DNA of 64,000 nt from Lycocorax pyrrhopterus obiensis. Its lineage: Eukaryota; Chordata; Aves; Passeriformes; Paradisaeidae. The DNA lies in the NCBI GenBank assembly GCA_014706295.1, contig JACSVZ010000001.1, positions 82,644,237 through 82,708,236 of the forward strand, read 5' to 3'. The notes under the pieces are model-generated. The model ran no database searches, was not told the DNA's origin, and saw only the letters and a program-made list of their open reading frames with translations. The translations under genes were made by a program, and so were the position numbers. Of this stretch, positions 37,458 to 51,517 are shown in pieces. Positions within the stretch are counted from its first letter, which is position 1; every line of letters starts with the position of its first letter.

Positions 37458-40400
37458 ATTTTTTTTTTAATATTCCCTCTACCAATGTGATTTAGAACTT
37501 TTTCCCTTTATCTATAAAATACCCTCAACACATCTGTGGGACTAAGGGAAGAGAAGGGTCTTCAGACTTTGCATCTGAAACTTTTCCTCTTTATATCAAA
37601 CAACTTGAGCATCCACAGCTATTTGGAGAAGATGCATTTGGATCTCTCATTGCTGCTTTACATGCTCATTTGGCTGCAGAGGGCTATATAGCTTCCCCTC
37701 ATTGCTCCAGTAATCATGTAGTCCTCCAAGTGTTTCTCTCCTAGAATTAAAAAGTCACCAGGTCCTCAAGCCTCTCTTGTGAAAAGAAGCTGCTCAAGCA
37801 CCAGAGTCCTGCAGAGAATTCAGATAACAATGATCCTGAGCAGAGATCACTGTTGGTGGTGTAGGACCAAATGTGGTTCCTCTCTCAGAGCTGCTGAAGT
37901 CCTGCAGTTCTATTCCCCATTTGCTATCACAATTTCCTTTGGTTACATTGCAAACTGCTTAACCCTTCCCAGGAAAGTCATGTAGCTACCTGGGCTTCAA
38001 CTCCATTGCGTGTAAGTCTGGGCTTTCCTGCCACAAAGCTTAACAAGCTGGGTAGTCCTGTAACCTACTTTCCCGGTAAAGAAACCTGACTGAAATATTA
38101 CTGGTTTTTGCCTTCTCAGAAAACTGGGTAGGATGAAACAACAAGTGCTGAGCCCAGCTTTGGTCAGTTGCTGTTATACTACCATGTAAAGAGCTTTATT
38201 TCTGCTAAAGAGGAAGATAATCGATAAGCTAAGCTTGACACTAAAGACAAGAGCTGGGTGTTGGAAAAAAAGTGTAGGAATCTGTGCAGAGGAATGTCCA
38301 TATTCTCTAGTGCAGGACAAGGTAAGGCCTTAGCCTAACCCAGTTATTGGCAAAATAATCTAATTCCTGTGGGAGCTTATTCCATACCTCTGCTGGAAAG
38401 AAATTAGTTTAAATGAGGATTAGCTGTGGTGAGATTCTGTCAGATATCTGACCTAAACTCTTGCTTTTCTTAGTCAAGTCAGCCTTTGTTTAACACCAAT
38501 GAAAGTTGTAAATAACTTTTCTGAGGCACAGGAGAGAAATTCTTGTTCCTTAAATAGCTGTCATCACGTGTGGTTTCACCCCTTGCTGTCAAACCAGAGC
38601 AATGTTTGGCTAGAAATGTTTGTTTTCCATTCAGATTTAGGTCTCCAGTACTGTCCAACACTGCAAACCCCAAGTCATAGATGAGACATAATGGGGTGTC
38701 CTGTGTGCTTTGTAAATAAGGAAATACAAATTCAACCATGTGCTGCATTGAAAACAGAAGTTAGCATTTGATGGAATGTATATCCAGTGTTAAATTTCTC
38801 AGATTCATTTTTGTCATGGTTCGTTGCTAATAGAAAAACATCCCTTGAAGTCAGAGATAGTAAAAATGCCAGCTGCTCCAAAGTTTAATAACTACTTTCC
38901 CCTGAAGAGAAAGATAACAAGCAGATTAAAATGGACTGCTGTGGAGGTAGCTGGACTGACACTATGGAACCCACTTTTGTGCTCTGCAATTCAGTTCTTT
39001 TGAGACTTAAAGATTGTCATTATTGTGGTTCACAAGGGCATATAATACATAAATCACACCTATGGGGGTGAAGTGATAATTTCTTTTGATGAATAGGAGG
39101 TAGCTACATGTGGGTGAGAAAAGTACCGTGATGTTTTGTGATTTTTTACAATTTGAACAATTACATCAGCTGTTATCGCAGAAGTGCTGCAGGAAGGAAA
39201 CGCTAGCTGTCTGCATCAGAGCTCATTTTGATCGCTGTGCCGCAGGGAGCTTCCTCCTCCTCCAGCATTAAGAGAATAGGTGAAGACTAACCCTGCAGCT
39301 CTTGTGAAGTTTCAGGGCAGTGTAACCTTTCCTTTTAAAAACCACTAATTGTTTGCAAAATATGTGGTGTGTGAAGCAACCCATTCATTAATTGAGTTGG
39401 CTGAACTAAAATCTTGCAGTAAGACTGATATGAAACCTGTGCTTTAAATGAGGCTATTTGAATTGAACCTGCTATATAATTGACTTTTATGAACAGAATG
39501 GATCATTACAAACATCTAGCCTGAATAAAGACAGGGCAGGTGAGATTGCCAACTGCTGTATTTCACATATGATCCAGAAGACATCTGTTTAACCTTTCTC
39601 TGGTCATTCCTCTAAAGCAAGGTGGAGCAGCAGCACTATAGGTTATATGTGTGCTTAACCAATAAAAAGAATATTTATCTCCAGAGCCTGATCCTTGTCC
39701 CTATTTCTCTTTGCCTCTGCCTCTGTATGGTCTATCTGTGGATATCCAGAGGACTTATTTAAGGTTACTTTAAATGCAAGTGCACCCTCAAGTGTACTCT
39801 GTAGACTCCATCCCCCTCTGTCCACTGGAGGAGGGATGCTCTAAACCTATACTCCTTCACTTTTGCCTCTAGCCATGGTATGTGTTAGACAATAGGTGAT
39901 ATGACCCTCCAAGGCCGTTCCTGCATCCCTTTGGATGCTTTGCAATTGCAACTCCTCAGGCTTACTGAAGTAAATGTCAGAGGCCAGCTCAGTATCTTGG
40001 TGTACGGTTTGCCTTTCAGCCGCAGACACAGCGATATCGAAGCAGAGATACTGGGGAGCTGTTTCTCAGCAACACCCCATCCTTCCCACTTACACTCTGC
40101 TTTCCATGGATATATTTATGTGGTATTTCGCAGTAGATGTGAACTCACTCTGCCCACATACTGAGCCCACTTTGAGTGAGTCAGCTCCATCAAACAAGCT
40201 GAGTAGCTCTGGTTAACATGCTACAAAGCCTGAGAGGTTAGGAGAGAAAGGTTAGCAGCTCTGCTCCGTGCCAGGAGAGGGCTTGTGGTAACAGAGGGAG
40301 CATGTGTCCTCCTGCACATTTGTAGACATCCCCAAGGGGATAAAAAATTAAAAATGTAGAAATTTCCTTTCTAAAAACTTCCATGCTCGAGTTTCCCCCC

Positions 40401-43400
40401 ATCTTCTGTACTTATCTGCTCTGTATCTGATAATTGTTGTAGGAGTTTGTGTGTGCCAGTAAAGCTTGTGACCAAAGTCATTCCTGGCCCACCCTCATCT
40501 GAAACACCTGCTGGAGAGCAGTTTTCTTCCTCTGAGGTCCCTTGTGATAGAACAGAGCTGCTTTCCTTGAGCAGGAGCTGCTGTAACAAGGTGATTTTGT
40601 GAAGCATCAGGGAAGGGTGAGAACTGGGCTACCTTGCTGCTGTGCCACAGAGCCCACTGGTGGGATGTAGCTGTGCATGCTGATCAGAGCTCTCTTCCTA
40701 GGATATTGCTAATGGTAACCTCTTGACCTGCCTTTGTCTAATACATTTCAAGTGGCTCCAAGCTGTAGCTCATTAAGCTCCAGAAAAATATGATTTCTAG
40801 GATGCATCATAATTTTTTTGCAAACATAACCTCAAAAAGCAGTAATAGCCTCGCTGTGCCCATATCAAGGAATAAAATTAATTATACACTTTGTGTTTGT
40901 AATGTGATTTTTCCATTTTTCTGCTGCTTTATTATTAGCTGATATATCATTGTATTACAATTTCCATATCAGCTGCACCTCAATCAAATATTTTGGTGTC
41001 TCTACGTTTTTGTATACCAAAAGGAGAAAATAATTCTTTGGCCTCATGCTTTATCTGTGTTTTCTCCCACTGGGGACAGTTCAGGGTAAAGAATCAATCT
41101 TATTTCATGTATTAAACAAGTCTGGAAACATAGCGTTGTCTTACAAGAATTTCTGATGATTCTTTTTGAATGCCTTTTCTCCAAATGTTCCAAATCCTTG
41201 AAGCAAATAGTGTTAACTTCTAAAATAAGTTCTTGTTTCCTGTCAACATTTCAAAACAAGAGAACAACTTAGTTTTTTCTTGTGCCATTTTTTGGTTTAA
41301 AAACCCCGAGATGACATTCAAGAGAAAATGACAGTGTTCTGTTTCAAAAACAGAGTAAAAATAAGAAGCTTTTATTTTGACATCTCCTGGGAGTGCAAAT
41401 CAAATTTCCTCTTGTTAAAGCATTTTTCAGCAAAATCACTTTTTCCACTTTTGCCATATTGCTGACTTTTTTTTTAAGTGGAAGAAGGTGCTGGTGTATT
41501 GAACCCACAGGGACTGAAAGTGTCCATAAAGTTGGCTGAGGAAATGGGGTGCTGCTGATCAGAGCAGGAATGTCCAGCTGTGTCCTGTCTTTACCATTTC
41601 ATGCGACAGTAAATAAAGCAATTGTTATCTCCCGTTTCTTTGATACCTGAGAGCCATAGTCAGAGGCTAAGGACATGGCAGGTGCTGCACAGACCAGTGC
41701 AGTGAGATTGTCCCTTAATGACAGAGTTTATAACGCACACAGGACAAGGCGCAACAGAGAGATGCAAACAGATAGGAGGAGGACCAGGCACCCGTGCACT
41801 GGGACTGCAATAGTCCACTCACTAAGGAGGAGTAGGGAGGGACTTGTCTGAATGCCAAAAGGGTGTACAATAGATATTGATATAATGAACATTTTGGAGG
41901 GGTACATGAGTTCCTAAACAATGAAGAAGAAATGATTTGGTGTTGAGCAGTGAAGAGCCTTCACAACAGAAACCAGTTGATCTGATGGGAAGAGAACACA
42001 GGAGCAGTAGAAGGGTATGAACAGAGAAGAACACTTGGAGTTAAGAAGAGCATTGAGTTAATGTGATGATCGTTGCAGCAGTATTCTGAGCTGTGCAGTT
42101 AATTATCATAGCTGGAGAAAACAGGTCTTGTAATGATGGCATTGTTAGATCTGACAATCTGGATCTAGCTCTAGTCTAATATGCAAATAGTCTAACAAAT
42201 ACTAGACTTTAGAGAGGCAAGAGACTGATATCCTATACATCTGTTGTGTGTCTTCAGAAAATTAGTTCTAAATTGCTTGTTCTAAAACCAGGGCCTTTGG
42301 AAGTCATCCACATTATTGTAATAAACCCTGCCCACTGCTGCAGAACTTAGGAATGAGATGAGGACTGAGGCCCTGTTGCATTGGCCGCTGCATGGGTATA
42401 AAGCTGTAAGGAGATCTTTAATGACAACTTCTGTTCCCTGATGCTATTTAGCTTTTCTTAGGGCAATTGTTGGGTTGGGGTGTGGAAATCCAGAAGTACA
42501 GAGGTATGAAATAAATGAGAAGAAAGCTGAAATATTCAAAGGACACATGTACAGGGAGAACAGATGAAGATACTACATAGCTGTAGAGATGAAAGGTCTA
42601 AAAGATCCAGCAGAGAGGAAAAAGTTAGTTCTCAGAGTACAGAAAACACCCCAGTGAGCTCAAGTGGGACTGTGGGCTCATGCTTTCATGGCCTGCGCAG
42701 CTGCTCCTTACAGCTTGAGTGGGTTGACTCCTCCCTTGTTATTCCCTTGTGCTGACTGCAGAGCATATCTGAATAGTAAAGAGATTTGCAATTTAGAGAA
42801 ATGCTTCAGAGAGCTAAAAAACCTCTTGTTTTTGCTGAATGTATATTTTATTGCATCTTTTTTATTTTTATTTTTTAAGGCATTAAATTAACAATTAGTA
42901 ATTTTTAGGGTGGTCACCTGCTTTTACCAAGCACTGAGATTTGATCCCTACATCTTCTAGCAAACAAGAAGGCAAGGAACCTGATTAATCATTGCTAAGA
43001 AAGCTGTTGCCTGAGTACCTTCATACATCTGCACTACTGAGAGGGAATGACCTGAAGAAAAGGGAAGTGTTTATAAGTCAATGCTTTTTTTTTCACCTGA
43101 GCGATCTCAGCTGCACCTCTGGTTCATCTGTCCTTTCCTCCTTTCGTGCATCAGGCCTGGGCAGGGAAGGCTGAGGGACAGCAGATGGTAGGCTGGCTGT
43201 TGCTCAGTTTAGAAAGCAGCTCCTAATATTTGGCTCACACCTGTCAGCAGACTCCGTATACACTTGTTTATCCTCCTCTGTACCATATGTTTCCATGCAA
43301 AATCAGTCCCAATGATCTATTGCCTTATTTCTATCACTCCTATTATGGTTGTAACTGAGCATTTCACAGTCATTAATGCATTTAGCCTGACAGCATCCCT

Positions 43401-44863
43401 GTTGCGTAGGCATCTAATATCACCCACTGTACAGATGGGTTAGCTTGAGCTCACATCCACAGCTCCTCAAAGGTCTCATTGAAATCGATGGGAAGGAAAC
43501 ACATCTCCAGGGGATGAACATTTGGGAGAGCAAGATGCATGCTGAGTTTCACCCAAGGAATTTGCAGTGGAGTGAGGAAATTCCTCTGTGGGATTCTACT
43601 TGGATGCTCAGAGTGCTGGACCATTCCTGATTTCCTGACACAGAGCTGCTCCCTGCCTTTCCAAACCCAGCAGAATTGTGGTTGTTGTTGTCATCGGAAA
43701 ATACAGTTAAAAAGTTAGTTAAAAGCCCATTGGCCCAATGTAGTGATAGCAGTCAGTTCAAAAGTATTCTGCCCAAATGTGAAAAGTTGATAAGGACCAA
43801 AAACTGTGCTTCTGCTGGTCTGGAGACTGTCTCTCACTTCCTCTGTTCTTTGTATTCTTGCTTGCCTCTCAGAAAAGAACTTCTTTGCAGCCCTTCAGGT
43901 TTAAAGTCTATGTAGGAGAGGAACAGGGTTTTCTAAAACCTGTATGTACTGTATGTACCTGTCATCTACTTATTAATTGTAACTAAAAGCATGACTAATC
44001 TGTCACAGATAGGGCTGCTAAGTAACTCGAATCATGGTAATGCATTTCTGTCACCTACACAAAAGGCAGCATTATTCTCAGATTTCACATCTGAGTGTAC
44101 TATGGCCCATATCCACAGCAGCTGCAGAGCACTGGTGATGTTTTTCTGCCACAGATGGGATGAGGTTGCATCATGCATATCTGTATCATTCCCACAGAGC
44201 CTGTGCAGTGGTTTATTTCCTCAACACTGCTACAATTTAATGAGGTTATCTTTTGCAAATAATTTTGCCTTTTAAAATTGATAACAACTACAGTTATGAG
44301 AATTATTTCCAGGAACTCATAATAACTATGACTGAAATTCCTCTGTGGGAAGGGTCAGCATGAAGGCCAAGGTGCTACTTAAGCCCTGCAACGAGTAGGA
44401 GCTAAGACATGCACAGGTCTCCTGCGAGTGTCAATGTCTGAGGAAAACAATTCTTTTGATAAGGCACATCATAATTTTTTCTCTTCTGTGTTCCTTTTCT
44501 CTGAATATTCAATTGATCCATTTTTTTTAATAGCCTAGATGTTCGAAAGTTAATTTCCAGGCACCAACTTGAGATTAGTAACCACACTTGAAACCCTCAT
44601 ACATCCATTTTGTGAAGCAGTCAATGCATGGATATGCTAAATCACAGCTAAGCCACACAGTGTAACTTTTAAAGTGTCCTCAAGAAAAGCTTTTCACATA
44701 AAAGAGTTTCAAAACTGACACCTCCAGAAGACTAATTATACCCTACAATATGAGGAGCAAAAGACAGTTCACTCATTGAAGGAACCATTCCATTGATGCC
44801 TGGGTGACCTGCTAAAACTTAATACCCTATTTCTGGATGGATAAAGTATGAGGAATATTATGC

Positions 44864-44881
44864 TATATTTATATAAATATA
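44864..44881. repeat. AT-rich 18-bp perfect palindrome
   Basis: TATATTTATATAAATATA reads the same on both strands. It sits in about 100 bases of extreme AT content (44861-44961), a likely unstable or cruciform-prone tract. Confidence 0.7.
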
Positions 44882-46090
44882 TAGATAAAAATATATTTTA
44901 TTAGGTATAAACGATATTATTTTTTTCACTCCTCTTATATTTTAAATATATATGAGGAGAAAAAGCCCTACTTCAATTTTGTCTTTTTACACCTACTAGC
45001 TTTTTGGTTAAATAAGATAAAGTTTTATATAAGAGTTTTGGTGTGAACTGCCTGAGACTGCAAGATGATGCTTGCAAGCTGTAATCTGCACCCCTCCTGT
45101 GCTGCATGCCTCAGTGGCCCAAATGAAGAAACCATTTTGGTCTTCCTCTCAATAGGCACCTTTCTGATGCAGGCAGAGTCTCAGTCAGTAGGTTTCTGAG
45201 CATGCAGATTTATGTAAGTTTGTACAGGGAATAGCTTTTTGTCTTAAGCAATGCAGTAGTCAAGTAACATTCCATGGAGAAAAAGTAGAAGATGGATAAG
45301 AAAATACAAACTGCTCCAGAACAAGTGTTGGTGTGGCTTTTACAGTTCTTTGCTTAGATTTTTTTCATTGCTCTTTAGTCATCACAGCTTGGTGTCAATG
45401 CAGTCCAGAGTAAATTGTTTGTAGCCATTCACATGTACTATAGTGACACAGAAATTGAATCTTGGAATGCTGCCCTTAATGTAGCAATTTCACCAGTTTC
45501 TTGCAAAGCTGCTCTCCTACCCTTTCTTATTAATAAACATGATATTCTTCTGTTTGCTCTCCTTTCATTCTTCACAGCTGTACTCTTCTCTTTCATCAAG
45601 AAACAGTCACAATTTTGTTTGTCACACTTAAATACGGATTCTTTTCTTCTTTATTTATGAATAGCAGGCTTGGATTTTCTTTATGGAATAGAAATTAAAA
45701 GAGCCCTGACATTTAGAATGTAAAGGAATTGCTCCAAATGATTATAGGCGTGTTAAAATGAGTCACACACTTTTGATCCAAACTTCCTGACATACACATC
45801 CATATATATTAATCATTATGACATCATTGAAGAACTATTTTTACCTTTTTTATAAAAGCTAAGTGCATTTGTCAACTCATCAAATTATATTTAATCCAGT
45901 GAACATACAGATTGGTTAGGAGAGGCACGTGCTTTCAAATAACAGCAGAGCTCATTTTTACATGTCTGAAAATGTTGTGCATGTAAAGACATGTAAAATA
46001 TTTGCACTCTTTGAAACACAGGTGAAAAGCCCGCTGTAAAAAAAAAACCCCACATAATGAATTAGTTTGACTAAGGAAAATTAAACTTAC

Positions 46091-46238
46091 CTGTCAACAA
46101 ATGCATGATGTAGTACAAAGATAGGATCATTTGCAGAGCCTTGTACTTGGGACATGGAGCCATTCATGTAGATGTGAAGTGCATTATGCAAACTGCTTTG
46201 CGATGGGTTTGATATCGCAGTCTGTGGATCAGCAAAGC
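46091..46238 (-). CDS. TYR: Tyrosinase exon 3 (copper B site)
   Basis: This 148-base exon matches the human exon 3 length exactly. The acceptor is GTCTACAG (AG at 46239-46240) and the donor GACAG/GTAAGT. It starts in phase 1 (Gly split with exon 2) and ends in phase 2. The encoded run is [40 protein letters not shown] and [10 protein letters not shown]. It holds the copper B ligands: the two His of HNALH and the His of FVLHHAF, equivalent to human H363, H367 and H390. The N-glycosylation sequon of the HIYMNG region is kept as NGS (NGT in human). Intact and expected to be functional. Confidence 0.97.
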
Positions 46239-49200
46239 CTGTAGACTCAAGAGAAAATCATACACTGATATGACAATGTGTATAATTCTTTTTCCAGTAA
46301 CAGTGAAGATCAAAGTACTTACTTTCCCTTCATTTACATTCAGCTTTTTAGACAAGAGTTTAGGAAAACTTGTAAAGGAGTGCTAATATATTTCAAAGGC
46401 ATAGCGAAGATTAAATTAGAATAAGCTAAATTAAAACTCCTGCCATGTAGCTAATGCAGCATGTCAGCAAATGTACTGCTTAATTGCTTTATATTTTTAA
46501 ATTTCTTTGTCCTTTTTGTCTGGCTGGTAAAACACAAGATAATCCCTAGAGACATTTATATGTGAACATTTATTTATGTTGAGAAAACTTATTCACTTTA
46601 TTTTCATTGTTAATCTCTATACTTACAGGTTCCTATTTCATATCATCATACACTCAGTCATTTATTAATGTTTTTCTCTATAGAACACATTCTTTTATTG
46701 ATAGGAGCCAACACAATACAAGCTATAATCTCTACAGAAGGATTTGGTGAGTAATCAATAATCTTTTACAGTCAGACTTGCAGGATGGAAGTCTGTGAAC
46801 TGCTGTTATTTTGGAGGACACTTCAAAGATGGGTTTTAGGAAGACCTTACACAGACCAGCTTCCAAACAGGAAATACTGGAAGATGAGTTTCTGCATATG
46901 TTTTTATCTTGGTAGCCTGTCTATACTTAGCTCTGATGTTATAGCCCTGCTCAGCATCCCATCAGCCATGCTTCCAACCTACTTGTAAGGACTCCTACCA
47001 AAAGCCAACTCAACCATCTGATCCTTCTCTGGGATTTTCCCAGAGAATAGAAGGAGAAACCTGTGTTGTCCTCCCAGTCTATTTCTGAACCTGATGCTAG
47101 CTCTGATATTTAACCCATGCCACAAAACCTCTCTGATCTGTCTCTTTTATTTCGTTCCTGAAGATGTCTTCTTCTCACAATTTCTGTAAGCTGTAGGATG
47201 AGGAAGCATAGTGGAGGCACATTAAAAAATCATCACAATTTAATTATCAAATAAAAAGGGCTGTGAACAATATTGTCATTGGGTTGATCCTCAGTGTTTT
47301 CCCAATATTGTTGCAGTTTATCAGACTTGCAAGGTGGGGAAAATAAAGATATTAGCTTTTATCTATGGGAAATTCCTAATGGACCTTGAACACTTGCTTT
47401 ATTTACTTATTTGGACCAAGAACTAGCATTTGAATGAGAATCAGTAATATACTTTTGAAGTGTATCTCCCAATAGTCCTTCTGTTTGACACTGTGACACA
47501 CACCACAGGGCAATTTCTGACTTTGCAAGCTGGATTCCTTTAGTAGAAAATCTAAAATGTGCCAACTATCAGAAGGCGTTCAGTTCAGGGGACTGAACTA
47601 CAGACAATATGAAAAAAAGCCTTCCCTGTCAAAACCCTAATGTGTAACATGGATTTCAGGTCCACAGTACCAGCTTTTTTGCTCTGGATTTTCTCCTCTC
47701 TGAGTCACACATGAGTTGGGCCGTCCTCTGAACTTGGAAACCTGAGTTTTAGACCCAACAGGGACTCTGATCTTCTGTGTGAAATTATTGCATTGCTTTG
47801 CCACTCTAAATTCCCTCACTGGGCTTTGTCTTGTCAGTCAGCCTCTTCAAACAAAGGGAGAACATCTGGCATAAATCCACTGGTATTTATAATAAGAATC
47901 AAATCATAACTCTAGCACCTAGAAACCAAAATACCATGATAACCATCCATCTTTCTGAGTCTAATAATATGACAAAGCTTTTGAGAAATTCAGGGGAAGT
48001 CAGAGTTGAAAACATGATTAGGACATTTGGAGAAGGTAGAGTTGGCTTACTATGACAATTGTAAGTCTTTAAGGTAAAGTACATCTGGATTTAGGGAACA
48101 AAGAGGAACACATTAACACCTGCAGATTTTAAGTACATCAGATGTGGACCAGGATTCTGGAAGAGGCTGCTTGGTGATACAAACAGCAAAGGACAGAAGT
48201 TCTCAAAGGGAAAATCAGGCCCACAGAAATCTGCATGATGGTGAATGCTATGTTTCCTAGCTATCAAATCGGGGAGAAAAGCAGAGTAAAATATAACTTA
48301 TGAAGAACGATGTACATTGACAGTCTGTCCAGAACTCACAGGAAGCAATGACAACAATTTTGGCTTTCTTGCTGCTGGCCACAGCACATGGTTATTGGGA
48401 TCAGTCAATTTAGCAATACTACAACATTTCTGTTAATGTTAACTGTATGTATGTCACATATCTGTGTATCATTCTGAAGCAATTCTTCCACTTATATTCC
48501 ACTGCATTGTAAGTATGTTTAAGGGAAGAGAAACTTTTTGTAGGGTCTGGGTAGACAGATAGATGTTTGATATCAGACTTCAGGTACTTCTTACATTTTT
48601 TAATGCATTGCAAACAGTTGATCTAATCATTCATAAAAATACACAGAATACTCATTTTGGCTCTGGACAGCTTTTCATGGAACATCTGCACATGAGCAAT
48701 TTATCTTAATCATCAAAATCTCTGTACTGGAACAACTTTAGAAACTCCACCCTCTGGCTCAGATATTTGGGGTGCATCCAGTCAATGTCAAATGTGATGT
48801 CGTGTTTAACCCCGCACATGAGAAGTTAATACCTGATCTCTTGTTATGAAAACTCCATATAAATTTTTAAGTTAGTAGGAATAAAGCCACAATGTGATGT
48901 CACTGTATCTTATTAGCTTGGGTCTTATTCTTTTCTCTCAGACTTTTTAAAAGACTCCAGTACAATCAGCTATGCAGGATGACACACTGGAGTGGAGTCG
49001 CCCAAAAAGCATATTTGAAAACTTCACAGTGTTTTTGGAGTACAGGAAACTTTGTGGACGTAACTGCAGTAGAATCACCTCTAAAGCAGATGTGAGACTA
49101 AAGATACAAGCAGTAAGCTGAAATAAGAGTTCCCTGTCTCTATACAGGGGAACTCTTCTTCCTCCAGCTGCCTTGCCCCATGCTGTGCCTTCCTCTCCTC

Positions 49201-50247
49201 TGCACTAACTTTAGCTCATCAGTCCTTCTGTGAACTGATTTCACTCACTATTCTGGCAGTAAACTACCCTGGAGTGTGGGATGTCAGTTTGTTTTTTTTT
49301 TTTTTCCCAGACCACTAAAGTGCAGAATCTCAAGTAAGGATATGATGAGAAAAAGTGAGGGTACCAAAAAAAGAGGGCGAGAGACTGACAAATGGATGGA
49401 GGAGACTGCAGTGAGCTGTTAAATCATTTTGGCCAGTATAGGAAGCTGTGACATTCAGGAATTCTTATAAACCCTTGGTTGATTATGGTGCCTCAGAAAT
49501 AGCTATCAGGACATACATCACTGAAGTGAAGTTTCTCCAGCGATTTCAATAAGAGAAAATTCACAGTTTTAGGGCTTCATAAACCTCGTTCTGCTCCTGC
49601 TTGTAACACTGTTAATCAGCAACAGTGATTCAGTGGATTTGAAGTAGCTTTACTGGAACAGGCTGAATTAAATTAGGTGGGAATTTAGACCAAAGTTTAT
49701 TAAAATAGAAAGTAATGATGCCACTCAAAATTAAGGGTGCCTGACAGTTTTTAGGATGGTATATAGGCAGTTCTCATTGAACATGCAATTGGGTCAGGTG
49801 TATATCTTTTAATAGAGTACTTAATTATATTAACTGTGGATTTTTCAATCTACTTACAGAGACTATAGAAGTCCATGCATGATCAGTCAAGTGCAGAGCT
49901 TTATGTATTGAAAGCAAGTTGTGTTTTCCTCAGTTGCTCATTTGCCACTGACTGAAGTGCTGTAACTACACTTAGCAGCAGGTATGAAGAGCTCAGAGAG
50001 CATTAGCACTGCAAAGTGCTACAGAAATGGAGGAGCCATTCCAACAATCCTATCTCCTTTAAAACTGCTTAGCATCCCTGGCATCCCTAACATCATTTAG
50101 ATATCCATTAACAGTTTTGCAAGTGGTTTTCTGAGCCGCAAAACAGTATTTCTTACAAAGTAAATTTTACTTTTGTGTGGCTTTCCCGGCCAGTGGCAAG
50201 GACAGCTGGTATTTTAAAGGTCAAATTCTACTTTGTATGTTGCACGT

Positions 50248-51517
50248 AGAGGGGATTGAGTGCAACCTCAGTCAATTTGCAGAAAACACTAAGCTGGATG
50301 GTCGATCTACTGGAAGGCAAGAATCACAGAATCAATTAGGTTGGAAAAGACCTTTGAGATCATCCAGTCCAACCTATGACCAAACATGCCATGTCAATTA
50401 GACCATGGCACTAAGTACCATGTCCAGTCTTTCCTTAAACACTTCCAGGGATGATGACTCCACCACCTCTCTGGGCAACCCATTCCAATGTCTAATCACC
50501 CTTTCTATGAAGAAGTTCCTCCTAATGTCCAACCTAAACCTCTCCTGGCACAGCTTGGAGCTATGTCCTCTCATCCTGCTGCTAGTTGCTAGGGGGAAGA
50601 GACCAACCCCACCTGGCTACAATCTCCTTTCAGATTGTGATTAAGTCCCCCATGAGCCTCTTTTTCCTCAGGGTAAACAACCCCAGCTCCCTCAGATGCT
50701 CCTCATAAGACTTGTGCTCCAGATCCTTCACTATCTCTGTTGCCCCTCTCTGGACTGGAAGAACGCTCTGCAGAGACATCTGGACAGGCCGGATTGATGG
50801 GCTGAAGAAAATTGTATGAGGTTCTTCAACCAGGTGAAGTGGTGGTTCACAACATGAGTGCTGCAGGTTTGGGGGAGTGGCTGGAAAGCTGCCCAATGGA
50901 AAAAGATCTGTTGCTCGACAGCAGCTGAACATGAGCCAGCTTGTGCCCAGATGGCCAAGAAGGCCAATGGCATCCTGGCCTGTATCAGCAATAGTGTGGC
51001 CAGCAGGACCAGGGCAGTGATTGTCCCCCTGTACTCGGCACTGGTGAGGCCACACCTCAAATCTTGTGTTCAGTTCTGGGCCCCTCTCTGCAGAGGGAGT
51101 TGAGGAAGGGTCTGGAGCACAAGTCTGGTGAGGAATGGGTGAGGGAGCTGGGGTTATTTAGTCTGGAGAAATGGAGTCTTAGGGGGGACCTTCTCACTCT
51201 ATAACTGCCTGAAATGAGGCTGCAGCAAGATGGGGGTCAGTCTCTTCTCACAGGCAACAAGCAACAGAAGAGGAAATTACCTCAAGTTGCCAGAGGGGAA
51301 GTTTAGAGGAGATTTTAGGAAAAATTTCTTCTTGAAAATGGTGGTTGGGCATTGGAATGGGCTCTCCAGGTAAGTGGTAGAGACACCATTCCTGGAAGTG
51401 TTTACAAAACATGTGGATATGGCACCTGGAAATACGGTTTAATTGTGAAAATGGCAGGTTAGTACTTGGACTTGGAGATCTTAGAGGTCTTTTCCAATGT
51501 TAATGATTCTATGATTA
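50248..51517 (+). mobile_element. CR1 LINE, ORF2 end plus 3' UTR, split by a later CR1
   Basis: An older plus-strand CR1. Its first piece (50248 to about 50318) encodes GIECNLSQFAENTKL, the reverse-transcriptase catalytic region with the usual FADD changed to FAEN. The coding match then stops at a reversed CR1. It resumes at about 50762 with ALQRHLDR and WAEENCMRF, the residues that normally follow in CR1 ORF2. Later come conserved pieces ([21 protein letters not shown] and [19 protein letters not shown], in shifted frames), and the 3' region ends in ATGATTCTATGATT near 51515. Stops and frameshifts show it is dead. The interruption at 50319-50761 is listed separately. Confidence 0.85.
50319..50761 (-). 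mobile_element. CR1 LINE 3' end nested inside an older CR1
   Basis: Complement of a CR1 3' end: GAATCACAGAATCAATTAGG, TTGGAAAAGACCTTTGAGAT, CATCCAGTCCAACCTATGAC, TAGACCATGGCACTAAGTAC, AACCCCAGCTCCCTCAGATG and CCCCTCTCTGGACTGG. It interrupts the reading of the plus-strand CR1. ACTGGAAG occurs on both sides (50309-50316 and 50754-50761), consistent with a target-site duplication of about 8 bases, although part of the right copy could be element sequence. About 440 bases long and therefore 5'-truncated. It must be younger than its host element. Confidence 0.85.

Larger units (their letters stand above)
28021..46090 (-). other. TYR: TYR intron 3
   Basis: An 18-kb phase-2 intron with donor GTAAGT at 46085-46090 and acceptor AG at 28021-28022. 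Recognised contents: an unclassified repeat-like stretch (28705-28882), a perfect 14-bp duplication (30577-30604), an M-box-like site (30932-30942), a TA microsatellite (33695-33720), a reversed CR1 tail (37168-37457) and an AT palindrome (44864-44881). In the remaining long stretches I see no gene, RNA or classifiable element. Confidence 0.85.

Noticed and set aside
50630..51060. Two overlapping minus-strand open frames of 109 and 141 residues
   Set aside because: They run through the nested CR1 pair and are antisense or out-of-frame element sequence.
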